NCBI RefSeq assembly: GCF_004014715.1
Contig: NZ_CP034835.1
Coordinates: 4,278,001-4,342,000, forward strand
Direction of reading: 5' to 3'
DNA from: Pseudoalteromonas sp. R3
GTDB lineage: Bacteria > Pseudomonadota > Gammaproteobacteria > Enterobacterales > Alteromonadaceae
DNA: 64,000 nucleotides
Part shown: piece by piece, positions 17,894 to 26,691 of the stretch
How positions within the stretch are numbered: position 1 is the first letter of the stretch
Layout: each line of letters begins with the position of its first letter
Notes under the pieces: generated by a model
Told to the model about the DNA's origin: nothing
Databases searched by the model: none
The model's input: the letters and a program-made list of their open reading frames with translations, nothing else
Position numbers and translations under genes: made by a program

Positions 17894-19020
17894 AAACGCT
17901 TCGCAGCCTCCTGTAAGGTACTGTCTTCTTTGGCAAAACACAGACGGATCACCTTATCGGTACTGCCGCCTGCGTAGAATACACTGAGGGGGATCGCCGC
18001 AACGCCGACTTCCTCCACCAGGTATTCACAAAAGCGTACATCATCCAGTGTCGAAATGGCGCTGTAGTCCAGTAACAAGAAGTAGCTGCCTTCGCTGGGC
18101 AAAATGGTAAATCGTCCCGGCTGAAGTGCCTCAACCAGCAGATCGCGCTTATGCTGATAGAAATCAGACAATGCATCGACATGCTCCGGTTCCTCTTTGA
18201 GCATATCAGCCAGCGCCAGCTGTGCCGGGGTAAAACAAGAGAAGGTGACATACTGATGGATCTTACGAAACTCATCACTGAGCGTCTCAGGTGCAATACA
18301 ATATCCCAGCTTCCAGCCGGTGCAATGAAAGGTCTTTCCAAAGCTGGCCACTACCATAGCTCTGGTTGCAAGGTCAGGGTCTCGCAGCGCACTCATATGC
18401 GGCTGAGCATCAAAGGTAATGTGCTCATACACTTCATCGCTGATCAGATACAGGTCATGCTCATTCAGCAGCGCCTTTAGCGCTGTTATGTCCGCAGCCT
18501 TGAGCGTTTTTGCACTTGGGTTATGCGGTGTATTGATAATAATCGCGCGCGTTTTTGTCGTCACAGCGGCTGCAACCTGTTGCCAGTCAATCAGATAATC
18601 GGGGGAGCGTAGCGCGATATGCACACTGGTACCGCCTGCCAGCTCAATGGCAGGATGATAAGAATCATACGCTGGGTCGAACACTATCACTTCATCACCC
18701 GGACGCACCAGCGTCTGAATGGCCACAAACAGTGCCTCTGTGGCGCCAGCGGTCACGGTCACCTGAGCTGCAGCCTGGACCTTGGCCCCGTATTTGCGCT
18801 CAACCAATGCAGCAATTTGCTGTTGTAAAGCCGGCATACCAGGCGAAGGCGCATACTGATTCATACTAGCCTGAGCATATTGGGCCAGTCTGAGTTTGAG
18901 CCGCTCAGGCGCATCAAATTCAGGAAAACCCTGAGACAAATTGAGTGCACCATGCTGATTGGCCAGCGCGGTCATTTTTGAAAAAATACTGGTGCCTACA
19001 TGAGGTAATTTACTTTCCAC
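17881..19020 (-). CDS. ybdL: Methionine / glutamine-ketoacid aminotransferase (YbdL-type)
   Basis: A PLP fold-type I aminotransferase of 379 residues. The start SKLPHVGTSIFSKMTALANQHGALNLSQGFP-type segment, the PLP phosphate loop TAGATEA, NTPHNPS, SDEVYEH and the lysine motif ASFGKTFHCTGWK (Schiff-base K) all parallel E. coli YbdL, which prefers methionine and ketomethylthiobutyrate. It would transaminate KMTB, the last step of methionine salvage. The start is taken as GTG at 19020, with GAGGA upstream and an N-terminus matching YbdL; the frame remains open to 19152. It is divergent from mtnB, and a MetJ-like operator lies between them. Confidence 0.92.
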   Translation of the reverse strand: MESKLPHVGTSIFSKMTALANQHGALNLSQGFPEFDAPERLKLRLAQYAQASMNQYAPSPGMPALQQQIAALVERKYGAKVQAAAQVTVTAGATEALFVAIQTLVRPGDEVIVFDPAYDSYHPAIELAGGTSVHIALRSPDYLIDWQQVAAAVTTKTRAIIINTPHNPSAKTLKAADITALKALLNEHDLYLISDEVYEHITFDAQPHMSALRDPDLATRAMVVASFGKTFHCTGWKLGYCIAPETLSDEFRKIHQYVTFSCFTPAQLALADMLKEEPEHVDALSDFYQHKRDLLVEALQPGRFTILPSEGSYFLLLDYSAISTLDDVRFCEYLVEEVGVAAIPLSVFYAGGSTDKVIRLCFAKEDSTLQEAAKRLCQL

Positions 19021-19080
19021 GGCCAAGTCCTCGTTTGCGTGTGGTGTAACGGCCCAAGCGATGCTATCATTGCTGCAAAT

Positions 19081-19104
19081 AGAAGTATAGCCGTCTAAAA
19101 TTAT
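19081..19104. promoter_or_regulatory. MetJ-like operator between ybdL and mtnB
   Basis: Three consecutive 8-mers at 19081, 19089 and 19097 match the met box AGACGTCT at 6, 7 and 4 of 8 positions; the best is AGCCGTCT. MetJ binds two or more adjacent met boxes. The site lies in the 113-nt gap between the divergent methionine-salvage units, 30 nt before the mtnB start. MetJ itself is not in the window. Confidence 0.6.
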
Positions 19105-19133
19105 CCACGATATTACTCGTGAGAGGTAAGCGT

Positions 19134-19748
19134 ATGCAATCAGCACAAGCAAAACATGCCCTGATAGAAGCCGGACGCTGGCTCAGCGAACAGGGCTGGG
19201 TACCGGCAACCGGAGGCAATTTCTCCATTAGAACAGAGCAAGGCTTTGTTGTCACGGCCAGTGGTCATGACAAGGGCGCATTACAACCTGAACATTTTCT
19301 GGAATTCGACACCGAGGGTACACAGACAACCGGCACTGGTAACCCCTCGGCCGAAACCGAGCTGCACCTTGCGCTATATGCACTCAGCCCTCGCACGCAC
19401 TGTATCTTGCATACCCACTCAGTTGCCGCCACGGTGTTGTCACGCCTGACAACAGGGCACAGCCTGGACATCACAGGGTATGAAATGCAAAAAGCCCTGC
19501 ATGGCTTTACCAGCCACCTGGAAACTCTGGCCATTCCGGTATTCGATAACGATCAGGATATTCCCGCTCTGGCAACCAGGGTGGCCGATTATCATTGCCA
19601 TACGCCTATCCAACACGGCGTGCTGATCCGCGGGCATGGGTTGTATGCCATGGGTGCCGATATCACCGAAACCCGCCGCCATATCGAGGCGCTGGAATTT
19701 TTGTTTAACTGCGAACTGACGCGCCGACAACTGGAAAAAAACGGATGA
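19134..19748 (+). CDS. mtnB: Methylthioribulose-1-phosphate dehydratase
   Basis: MtnB dehydrates 5-methylthioribulose 1-phosphate to diketo-methylthiopentyl phosphate. The 204-residue protein is a class II aldolase-fold enzyme with WVPATGGNFSIR near the N-terminus, ASGHDKG, HTHSVAATVLS providing two metal histidines, and HGVLIRGHGLYAMG with a third. Length and order match the family. ATG 19134 has AGAGG upstream; an in-frame GTG at 19119 is less likely. It starts the mtnBCD operon; its end overlaps mtnC by 4 bp. Confidence 0.95.
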   Translation: MQSAQAKHALIEAGRWLSEQGWVPATGGNFSIRTEQGFVVTASGHDKGALQPEHFLEFDTEGTQTTGTGNPSAETELHLALYALSPRTHCILHTHSVAATVLSRLTTGHSLDITGYEMQKALHGFTSHLETLAIPVFDNDQDIPALATRVADYHCHTPIQHGVLIRGHGLYAMGADITETRRHIEALEFLFNCELTRRQLEKNG

Positions 19749-20431
19749 TTAAAGCAATTCTGATCGACATTGAAGGCACCATTACGCGTATCTCTTTCGT
19801 TAAAGAGATCTTGTTTCCCTATGCCGCGAACAATCTGGCAGATTTCGTCACTCAGCATGCGCAACAACCCGAAGTCAGTGCACAACTGGATGCCGTACGC
19901 GCTGAGCTGGGCGAGCCACACGCTTCGCTGGAGCAGGTTATTCAGGCGCTACTTAACTGGATCGCCGAAGATAAAAAAATCACCCCGCTGAAGCAATTAC
20001 AGGGCATGATCTGGCAGCATGGTTATCATAACGGCGACTTTACCGGCCATATATATCCGGATGCCTACGAGTTTTTGTGCGCTGAGCATGACGCAGGAAA
20101 AGCCCTCTATGTGTATTCATCCGGTTCAGTGCAAGCTCAACAACTGCTGTTTGCGCATTCAGACTATGGCGATATGCGACCTATGTTCAGTGGCTATTTT
20201 GATACCCGGGTGGGCGCCAAACAACAGCCCGAAGCCTATCAAACCATTGTCAGTCAGATGTCTTTTGCGGCGCACGAAATCCTCTTTCTGAGTGATGTGG
20301 TGGCCGAACTGGATGCCGCCAAAGCAGCCGGTATGCAAACGTTGCAGCTGTGGCGCGATGCACAGCCACGCGCACAACAACACAAATATATCGAAGATTT
20401 CAGCCACTATCACGCACAGGAGTCGTTATGA
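19745..20431 (+). CDS. mtnC: Enolase-phosphatase MtnC
   Basis: A bifunctional HAD-superfamily enzyme that enolises and dephosphorylates the diketo phosphate to acireductone. It has the nucleophile motif LIDIEGTITRISFVKEILFPYA at the N-terminus, YVYSSGSVQAQQLLF, YFDTRVGAKQ, and FLSDVVAELDAAKAAGM for the metal-binding acidic residues. At 228 residues it is full length. ATGA overlap with mtnB at the start and with mtnD at the end indicates coupled translation. Confidence 0.96.
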   Translation: MIKAILIDIEGTITRISFVKEILFPYAANNLADFVTQHAQQPEVSAQLDAVRAELGEPHASLEQVIQALLNWIAEDKKITPLKQLQGMIWQHGYHNGDFTGHIYPDAYEFLCAEHDAGKALYVYSSGSVQAQQLLFAHSDYGDMRPMFSGYFDTRVGAKQQPEAYQTIVSQMSFAAHEILFLSDVVAELDAAKAAGMQTLQLWRDAQPRAQQHKYIEDFSHYHAQESL

Positions 20432-20970
20432 GCCAGTTGAGCGTTTTCCACGATCAGTACCCGAATAAATTTGAGTTCCAGAGTGATGCACACGACCAGA
20501 TAGCTGCCCGGCTTAGTGAAGTAGGCGTACGCTTTGAACAATGGCAGGCCGCTTATGATGTTACTCAGGCCGCCTCTCATGACGATATTCTTGAGGCTTA
20601 TCAGGCCGATATCGCTCGACTAATAGCACAAGATGGATATCAAACGGTAGATGTGATCTCCTTACCCAAAGGTCACCCAGACGCAGCCTCACTGCGTCAA
20701 AAGTTTCTCTTTGAACATACGCATAGCGAGGATGAAGTCCGCTTCTTTGTGCAGGGACAGGGGCTATTCTGCCTGCATATTGGCGAACGGGTTTACCAGG
20801 TGCTGTGTCAGCAGGGCGACCTGATCTCAGTCCCTGCCAATACACCTCACTGGTTTGATATGGGCAGCGATCCTGAGTTTACGGCGATCCGGCTATTCAA
20901 CAATGAACAGGGCTGGGTGGCACAAAGTACCGACAGCCCAATTGCAGAGCGCTTTCCGTTACTGGATTAA
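20428..20970 (+). CDS. mtnD: Acireductone dioxygenase MtnD
   Basis: A cupin dioxygenase of 180 residues that converts acireductone plus O2 to ketomethylthiobutyrate and formate (iron form) or to methylthiopropionate, formate and CO (nickel form). The metal site is visible as HTHSEDEVRFF and the late histidine in TPHWFDMG. The ATG overlaps the mtnC stop (ATGA). It is the last gene of the mtnBCD operon and converges on mtnA with only 24 nt between them. Confidence 0.96.
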   Translation: MSQLSVFHDQYPNKFEFQSDAHDQIAARLSEVGVRFEQWQAAYDVTQAASHDDILEAYQADIARLIAQDGYQTVDVISLPKGHPDAASLRQKFLFEHTHSEDEVRFFVQGQGLFCLHIGERVYQVLCQQGDLISVPANTPHWFDMGSDPEFTAIRLFNNEQGWVAQSTDSPIAERFPLLD

Positions 20971-20981
20971 AACGCCTTTAT

Positions 20982-21006
20982 GGCACGGGTTTTCTCATAC
21001 CGTGCC
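20982..21006. terminator. Hairpin between convergent mtnD and mtnA
   Basis: GGCACGG (20982-20988) pairs with CCGTGCC (21000-21006) around an 11-nt loop; it overlaps the last codons of mtnA. It lacks a clear T-run, so it may act as a transcript end structure for both convergent genes. Confidence 0.4.
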
Positions 21007-22016
21007 CAATACTCCAGCTGCAACCTGTTGCGGGTAAAATACCCCAGTATCGAGTACCCAGGCCGTGATTAACGCAGCAGGCGTGACGTCAAAGGCAGGG
21101 TTGTATACTTTTGCCTGCTCCGGTGCCCACTGGCAGCTGCCAAAACTGCCACTCACTCCGGTGACTTCTGTCTTTGCACGCTGTTCAATAGGAATGTCCT
21201 GCCCGGATGCACAGCTGCTGTCCAGCGTCGTCACTGGTGCGACAACATAGAAGGGGATCTGATGAAAATGCGCCAGTACAGCCAGGTTATAAGTCCCCAC
21301 CTTATTAGCAAAATCGCCGTTAACGGCAATGCGATCTGCGCCGACGAAAATCTTATCGACTTTGCCCGCTGCCATCAGGCTGGCTGCCATATTGTCGCAG
21401 ATCAGCGTATAGGGGATCTGCCACTGAGCCAACTCATAGGCCGTCAGACGCCCCCCTGCAACAAAGGCCGGGTTTCATCAACCCAGATATGAATATTCGA
21501 GTGCTGCCTGGCAGCATGATGGATAACACCTAGTGCCGTACCGACACCTGCGGTAGCCAGGGCCCCGGTGTTACAGTGAGTAAGAATATTGTCTCCGGAT
21601 TCAACCAGCTCAGCTCCGAATGTGGCCATCCGCTCACACAAGGCGCAGTCTTCCTCAAACAGACGCTCCGCCTCAGCAACCACGGCCTGCGCATAATCAG
21701 GCTGTTGCAGCGCTTCACGCAGTCTGGCCATACAATGCATCAGGTTCACTGCGGTCGGACGCGTAGCGGTCAATTCATCAATGGCGTCGTTCAATTGCGC
21801 TTTGCTGCTGCCCTGCTCTGCCAGATAAGCCACCAGCAAGCTGGCCGCCAGGCCAATCAAAGGTGCCCCGCGAACTTTAAGCGCTAAGATCAGCGACTTC
21901 ATCTGCTCCACATTTTCGCAGTGATGCCATGTTTCCTGGTGTGGCAGCAGATACTGGTCCAGCACTTGAACCTTGCCATTTTGATATTTAAGACTGCGTG
22001 CGATTAACTCTTTCAA
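20995..22016 (-). pseudogene. mtnA: Methylthioribose-1-phosphate isomerase, frameshifted
   Basis: MtnA isomerises methylthioribose 1-phosphate to the ribulose form. The first frame (22016 to about 21457) gives KVRGAPLIGLAASLL, ILTHCNTGALATAGVGTALG and [11 protein letters not shown], then hits TGA at 21446-21444. The second frame continues in register with [42 protein letters not shown] and the C-terminus. The break is at a run of six C (plus strand) at 21451-21456; one more base restores a full protein of about 340 residues. The start is TTG at 22016, with GGAGGA upstream. Either a sequencing/assembly deletion or a genuine tract-length mutation; the rest of the gene is undamaged. Confidence 0.9.
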
Positions 22017-22125
22017 CCTTGCTTCCTCCGGCTTGCTCCTGAGTAATGCCAATCATCAACCAGATCTGCTCGCTGCGCGTGATCCCATAATGAAATGGCC
22101 TGCACTATTCTACATCAAGATCTAA

Positions 22126-22157
22126 AGATGTATAGACTTCTAAACGTTTATAGGTAT
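22126..22157. promoter_or_regulatory. MetJ-like operator between mtnA and mtnK
   Basis: Four consecutive 8-mers starting at 22126, 22134, 22142 and 22150 match AGACGTCT at 6, 7, 6 and 5 of 8 positions (best: AGACTTCT). The array overlaps a likely mtnK promoter: TAGACT at 22133 and TAGAAT at 22157-22162. On the other strand a TAGAAT box for mtnA lies at 22109-22104. This would let MetJ with S-adenosylmethionine repress both divergent genes. Confidence 0.7.
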
Positions 22158-22196
22158 AGAATGCTGATCTATTTTTATTCTATGTGGATGATCCGG

Positions 22197-23398
22197 ATGA
22201 GTGCTTATCAGGCGTTTGACAATGAAATGGCCATTGAATACATCAACAACCTGGGGGGATCTTCCCGCCAGACGCACAGCTAAGTTGCTATGAGTTTGGC
22301 GATGGCAACTTAAACCTGGTGTTTAGGGTCACGGATCAGCACAATCACAGTGTGATCCTTAAGCAGGCACTCCCATACGCCCGTTGTGTTGGTGAAAGCT
22401 GGCCGTTAACGCTGGACAGAGCACGTATTGAAGCCAACGCATTACTCCGCCATGGTAAGGTCTGCCCGACACACACCGTACAAGTGATACATCATGACAG
22501 TGTGCAGGCGGTCACTATACTTGAAGATTTAGGCCACCTGCGCATACTGCGTGGTGAGCTCAATGCCGGACGCACTTTTGCAAATCTGGGGCGGGATGTT
22601 GCCCGATACCTGGCCACAACCAGCTTTTATCACAGCGACTTCTACCTCAGCGCAGTCGAAAAAAAATCCCTGGTTCAGACTTTTACTAATCCGGAACTTT
22701 GCGCCATTACAGAGGAGTTGTTTTTTGATGATCCTTACCAGGACTCTGAGCGTAACCACTATCCCGACGCGCTAAGCCCTGAGGTCAGCAAACTTCATCG
22801 CAATAAAGCGCTCAAACTGGCAATTGCGCAACTCAAAACCCGATTTTTGTCTTCACCTCAGGCACTATTACATGGTGACGCCCACAGTGGCAGCCTGTTT
22901 GTTGATGACACAACAACCAAACTCATCGACCCGGAATTTGCTTTCTTCGGTCCCATAGGGTTCGATCTGGGGTCTTTCATCGGCAATTTACTGTTGAACT
23001 TCTGCGCCCAGCATGGTCGCATCAATGAGCCATCAAAGCGCCGTGATATTCATACTTATTTATTGCGCACTATCGATATTTGTCTGAGTGAATTTGAGCA
23101 GCAGTGGCTCAGTTTGTGCGCACAACAGGGCAAAGACAGCACTTTACTGGTACCTGGATATGCTGAACATTTTTTAAATGACGTCTTTCAGGATGCCATT
23201 GGCTACTGTGGCTGCGAAATGATCCGACGTACCATAGGTCTGGCCCATGTCAGCGATCTGGATGAAATTCAGGATGTTAAGGCTCGTCTTCGCGCCCAGC
23301 GCCTGGCTCTGGAAGTGGGTGAACAGCTGATCCTGCACGCTCGTAGCTGTCACAACAAAGATGCCTGCTACCAGCTGATCATCAGTGTATTACAGTAA
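22197..23398 (+). pseudogene. mtnK: 5-methylthioribose kinase, frameshifted near the N-terminus
   Basis: MtnK phosphorylates methylthioribose with ATP. From ATG 22197 the frame reads MSAYQAFDNEMAIEYINNLGG, then stops early. The continuation, in another frame, reads IFPPDAQLSCYEFGDGNLNL, then VILKQALPYARCVGESWPLT, the kinase loop ALLHGDAHSGSLFV and LIDPEFAFFGPIGFDLG. The shift is at a run of six G at 22253-22258; one more G gives a 400-residue protein, the usual MtnK length (E. coli-type enzymes about 399). An ATG at 22319 is open but would omit the nucleotide-binding DGNLN segment. Same kind of lesion as in the neighbouring mtnA. Confidence 0.9.
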
Positions 23399-23415
23399 TT
23401 CAGGACCGAGGTAAG

Positions 23416-23447
23416 GCAGATCAACCCACACTTTCGGATTGATCTGC
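23416..23447. terminator. Hairpin between convergent mtnK and DUF885 gene
   Basis: GCAGATCAA (23416-23424) pairs with TTGATCTGC (23439-23447), nine perfect base pairs, in the 56-nt gap between two convergent stops. T-richness downstream is modest (TTGTGGTTT), so this is a probable, not certain, terminator. Confidence 0.5.
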
Positions 23448-23454
23448 TTGTGGT

Positions 23455-25218
23455 TTAGCGGGTTTGATCCGCTTGTTGCGCCGATGCAATATAATTATCG
23501 ATCTGCGATTCCAGCACGCTTAATGGTACTGAACCATGACGCAAGATCTGATGGTGGAACTCACGAATATCGAAGGCATCACCTAATGTCGTCTCGGCTT
23601 TCGCACGTAGGCGTTTAATCGTTAACTCTCCAACCTTGTATGACAGAGCCTGCCCCGGCCATGAAATATAACGATCGGTTTCAGTTTTAACATTATGCAG
23701 TGACAACGCCGTATTATCGCGCATAAAATTCATTGCCCGTTCGCGGCTCCAGCCATACATATGCATGCCCGTATCCACAACCAAACGTGCCGCCCGCCAC
23801 ATTTCATAAGTCAGACGCCCAAAGTTACTATACGGATCCTGGTAGAAACCCGCTTCCAAACCCAGGTACTCCGCGTACAGCCCCCAGCCCTCACCAAATG
23901 CTGAAATATATGAATCGCGACGGTAATCAGGTAAATAGTCCAACTCCTGATTCAGTGAAATTTGCAAGTGGTGCCCAGGCACAGCTTCGTGCAAAGTCAG
24001 CGCTTCTAGTACATACAAGGGGCGTTTATCCAGAGCATAAGTATTCACCCAGTAATAACCTGCATCTGTGTCCTTGTCCGCGCCCAGATAGCGGCCAGTG
24101 GTGTACTTAGGTGCGATCGCATCCGGTACCGGGGCCACTCCATAAGGGCGACGTGGCAGCGTATGGAAAAGTTTAGGTAGCTGAGCGTCCATTTGTTTCG
24201 CAATGTACGCAGCTTCTTTAAGCAGCTCTTCGGCACTGTTGGCATAGAATTGGGGGTCAGTTCTCAAAAACTTTACAAATTCGGCAAAGCTTCCTTCAAA
24301 TTCGGTTTGCCTGATGATTTGCATCATTTCACCTTTAATCCTGGCAACCTCTTTCAGTCCCAGTTCGTGGATCTCTTTAGGTGTCATTTGCGTGGTAGTG
24401 AAGTGCGCTGTGCGATTACGATAAAACTCGACACCATTGGGTGTACTGGAAATACCGATATCATCCCGAGCACCCGGTCGATACTCTTCGACAAAAAACT
24501 TTAAATACTCACGATATGCAGGAATAACCTGCTGTGACAAGACCATTTTTGCCTGTGTCTGGATCTCGGCAAACTCCTGTTCAGGCAGGTTATGCTGATT
24601 GACAGCAAAAGGTCTGAAAAACTGCGATTGTGTAACATCATCGACAATAAACGCTTCGATGGACGATTCATACCCGGCTAGTACCGCTTTGGGCTGAGTC
24701 AGCCCCACAGCCAGTCCCTTGCGCATCCAGTCAATATTTTGCTGGAAGTAACGCGGCACCTCAGCAAGCTTGTTTAAGTACACCTCGTATCCCGAAGGCT
24801 TACTTAAGTCCACATCATTAAATAACCAGGGCAGGCTGCTGTGAAATCCACTTTCAGACTTGAGCGGCATGTAATGTGCGTTGAAACGGTAGCGATCGAC
24901 CTGATCCTGGATCTGGGCACGCAAAATCGTCAGATTGATACGGTTTTCTTCACTTAAATTTCCCGTGTTCAGTGCGTCTAATTGCTGAAGAAAGCGTTCA
25001 CGTTCAGCATTTTTAGTCGCCAAAGCTGCCGCACTTAAGTCGGGTAACTGAGTCTTAATTGAGGCTTGATTGTCGTTACGAAACGTCATAACTTGCTCAG
25101 CCAGACTGGTAAATTGCTGGTCAGCACTGACCTGAGTCAGCTCACATCCCGTCAGTCCCAGTGCCAAAGTCACAGCACACACAGTGCGAGATAGAGTGGT
25201 TTTCAGTGAAGCATTCAC
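23455..25218 (-). CDS. DUF885 family lipoprotein (putative metallopeptidase)
   Basis: A 587-residue exported lipoprotein: signal sequence with lipobox LTGC at about residue 24 (GLTGCELTQ). It belongs to the DUF885 family, which carries a conserved HEAVPGHHLQ motif (here at about residue 408, in ALTLHEAVPGHHLQISL) resembling a zinc-binding HExxxGHH site, plus GWGLYAEYLG and PGQALSYKVGELTIKRLR. The motif suggests hydrolytic activity, but no substrate is established for the family. It is transcribed alone, convergent with mtnK. Serine follows the lipobox pair only later, so the membrane of residence is not predictable. Confidence 0.88.
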   Translation of the reverse strand: MNASLKTTLSRTVCAVTLALGLTGCELTQVSADQQFTSLAEQVMTFRNDNQASIKTQLPDLSAAALATKNAERERFLQQLDALNTGNLSEENRINLTILRAQIQDQVDRYRFNAHYMPLKSESGFHSSLPWLFNDVDLSKPSGYEVYLNKLAEVPRYFQQNIDWMRKGLAVGLTQPKAVLAGYESSIEAFIVDDVTQSQFFRPFAVNQHNLPEQEFAEIQTQAKMVLSQQVIPAYREYLKFFVEEYRPGARDDIGISSTPNGVEFYRNRTAHFTTTQMTPKEIHELGLKEVARIKGEMMQIIRQTEFEGSFAEFVKFLRTDPQFYANSAEELLKEAAYIAKQMDAQLPKLFHTLPRRPYGVAPVPDAIAPKYTTGRYLGADKDTDAGYYWVNTYALDKRPLYVLEALTLHEAVPGHHLQISLNQELDYLPDYRRDSYISAFGEGWGLYAEYLGLEAGFYQDPYSNFGRLTYEMWRAARLVVDTGMHMYGWSRERAMNFMRDNTALSLHNVKTETDRYISWPGQALSYKVGELTIKRLRAKAETTLGDAFDIREFHHQILRHGSVPLSVLESQIDNYIASAQQADQTR

Positions 25219-25539
25219 GCGAGTGATCCTTTAACAATAATGTGAAATTTACGCAACACCTAAACACGCCAGTGAAAGGCTTGCAACTTAAAGCGACCAG
25301 TCGCCGAAAGGCACCTGCCATGTATCAATAATGCAAGGCTTCCAAGACAAAGGAAAAAGTGCTTACTAATTCATCAGCCCCCGAGGAAAAGCAATAAATT
25401 TGTCACTGAACACTGATTTTTGCTTTGCAAAACTCGGGAGAGCGATTAATGTAGCCGCAGCGGAGCTGGCACCCCAGAGGGGCCATTTCAAACGCTTCGG
25501 CGAGTCGTACAACAGCAACTGATTATTGTGGTAAGTAAA
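25219..25539. other. Divergent intergenic region
   Basis: About 320 nt between the DUF885 lipoprotein and the degenerate GGDEF gene. It must hold both promoters, but I see no strong -35/-10 pair, no terminator and no repeat. An overlapping minus-strand ORF runs through here into the next gene; its codons look random except for a short hydrophobic stretch. Confidence 0.5.
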
Positions 25540-26547
25540 ATGATGTTCCATGATTCCATGGCAATAGCACAAGAAAAAATGACTAAAGTTTGTCAGTTTC
25601 TGGAACAGAATCATCTGCCTCCTACGCCGTTGAATTACCACATAGGGTATGTCTATATCAGCCAGACCAATCGTGACCTGACTGAACGACTGGACCGGGA
25701 CATCCGCAATCGAGTCGCCATCGACAGTATTTACGTAGAACAGCTCTATTACGAGTACCTGCAAAAAGAGCACCAGACTGAGGCCAATTTAATCCAGCAA
25801 GTTGGTGGTATGATCGATCAGCTCAATGACTCAGCACAACAGTCCCAGCAAAGCCTCATCGGCTTTGCCAAACAAATCAATCACTGCATTCATAATCTGG
25901 ATGAACACAATGTCGTCAAAACACGGGCTGCCCTGAAGGATTTTGGCGGGCACACCGAGCTGCTGCTAAAACAACACCAGCAATTTAAAAATGCGTTGCG
26001 AAGAGCACGTGAAATCCACGAAAAGCAGCAACAGCAGCTATTGAAACTGCGCAAACAGCGCATTCTAGACCCGCAAACCGGCCTTTATAAACGCCATTAT
26101 CTGGGTCATAAAACACAACTTTGGCTGACTCAGGATAAATCAATCTGTGCCATTTCAGTGCTAATCGAGAATCTGGATGCCTTCAGCCAGGACTTTGGTG
26201 AACTAGTTGGAGAGACAGTGCTACAACGTGTAGCAAAGCGCATCCAGAAGTACGTACTGCAAAGTGGCCTGCCAGGCAGAACGGGTAAACAAGAATTCAC
26301 CATAGTACTGGCTGACTGTGAAGCCGACACCGCGGTGGTGGTCGCAGAAAAAATACGTCGTGGCGTGACCAGACTGAAGTTTGTCAGTGCCAAAGGCGAC
26401 GTGTCGTTTCCGGATATCGATTTGGCTATCGGGATTGCGCAACATCAACCAGACCATGACTTCAACACCCTCGCACAGCGCGCCGCTTTTGCAGCCAAAA
26501 AAGCCCAGTCTCTGGGTCAACATTATTATATTTCTGCGCCCAATTAG
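25540..26547 (+). CDS. Degenerate GGDEF-domain protein
   Basis: A soluble 335-residue protein: a helical N-terminal region (about 1-160) rich in Gln and Glu, likely coiled coil (KALRRAREIHEKQQQQLLKLRKQ), then a GGDEF-like domain from about 175 beginning DPQTGLYKRHYLGH. The active-site loop reads GKQEF (249-253) in place of GGDEF, and the substrate and metal positions are lost, so diguanylate cyclase activity is unlikely. No inhibitory RxxD site is visible at the usual distance. It may serve as a c-di-GMP or GTP sensor or as a scaffold. ATG 25540 is chosen (GGTAAG upstream); GTG 25528 and ATG 25543 are alternatives. Confidence 0.8.
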   Translation: MMFHDSMAIAQEKMTKVCQFLEQNHLPPTPLNYHIGYVYISQTNRDLTERLDRDIRNRVAIDSIYVEQLYYEYLQKEHQTEANLIQQVGGMIDQLNDSAQQSQQSLIGFAKQINHCIHNLDEHNVVKTRAALKDFGGHTELLLKQHQQFKNALRRAREIHEKQQQQLLKLRKQRILDPQTGLYKRHYLGHKTQLWLTQDKSICAISVLIENLDAFSQDFGELVGETVLQRVAKRIQKYVLQSGLPGRTGKQEFTIVLADCEADTAVVVAEKIRRGVTRLKFVSAKGDVSFPDIDLAIGIAQHQPDHDFNTLAQRAAFAAKKAQSLGQHYYISAPN

Positions 26548-26691
26548 TGGCGGTCTCTCGCCCATTGATTCATAACCGGGTGCCCACGCCGGGGGCTATT
26601 GATTAATCTGGTTAAATTGCTGACACCGATTGCGCTCACTGAGTGCGATCAAGTACACTATTGACACCCAGATCCGGCACAAACAACGCAC

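Noticed and set aside
22095..22196. SAM or other riboswitch upstream of mtnK
   Set aside because: The gap is short and filled by met boxes and promoter elements; no SAM-I/II/VI-like fold could be seen.
25366..25773. Minus-strand ORF of 135 codons overlapping the GGDEF gene start
   Set aside because: It overlaps the GGDEF gene and has poor codon use and no ribosome-binding site. A hydrophobic stretch (WGASSAAATLIALP) was noticed but is not enough.
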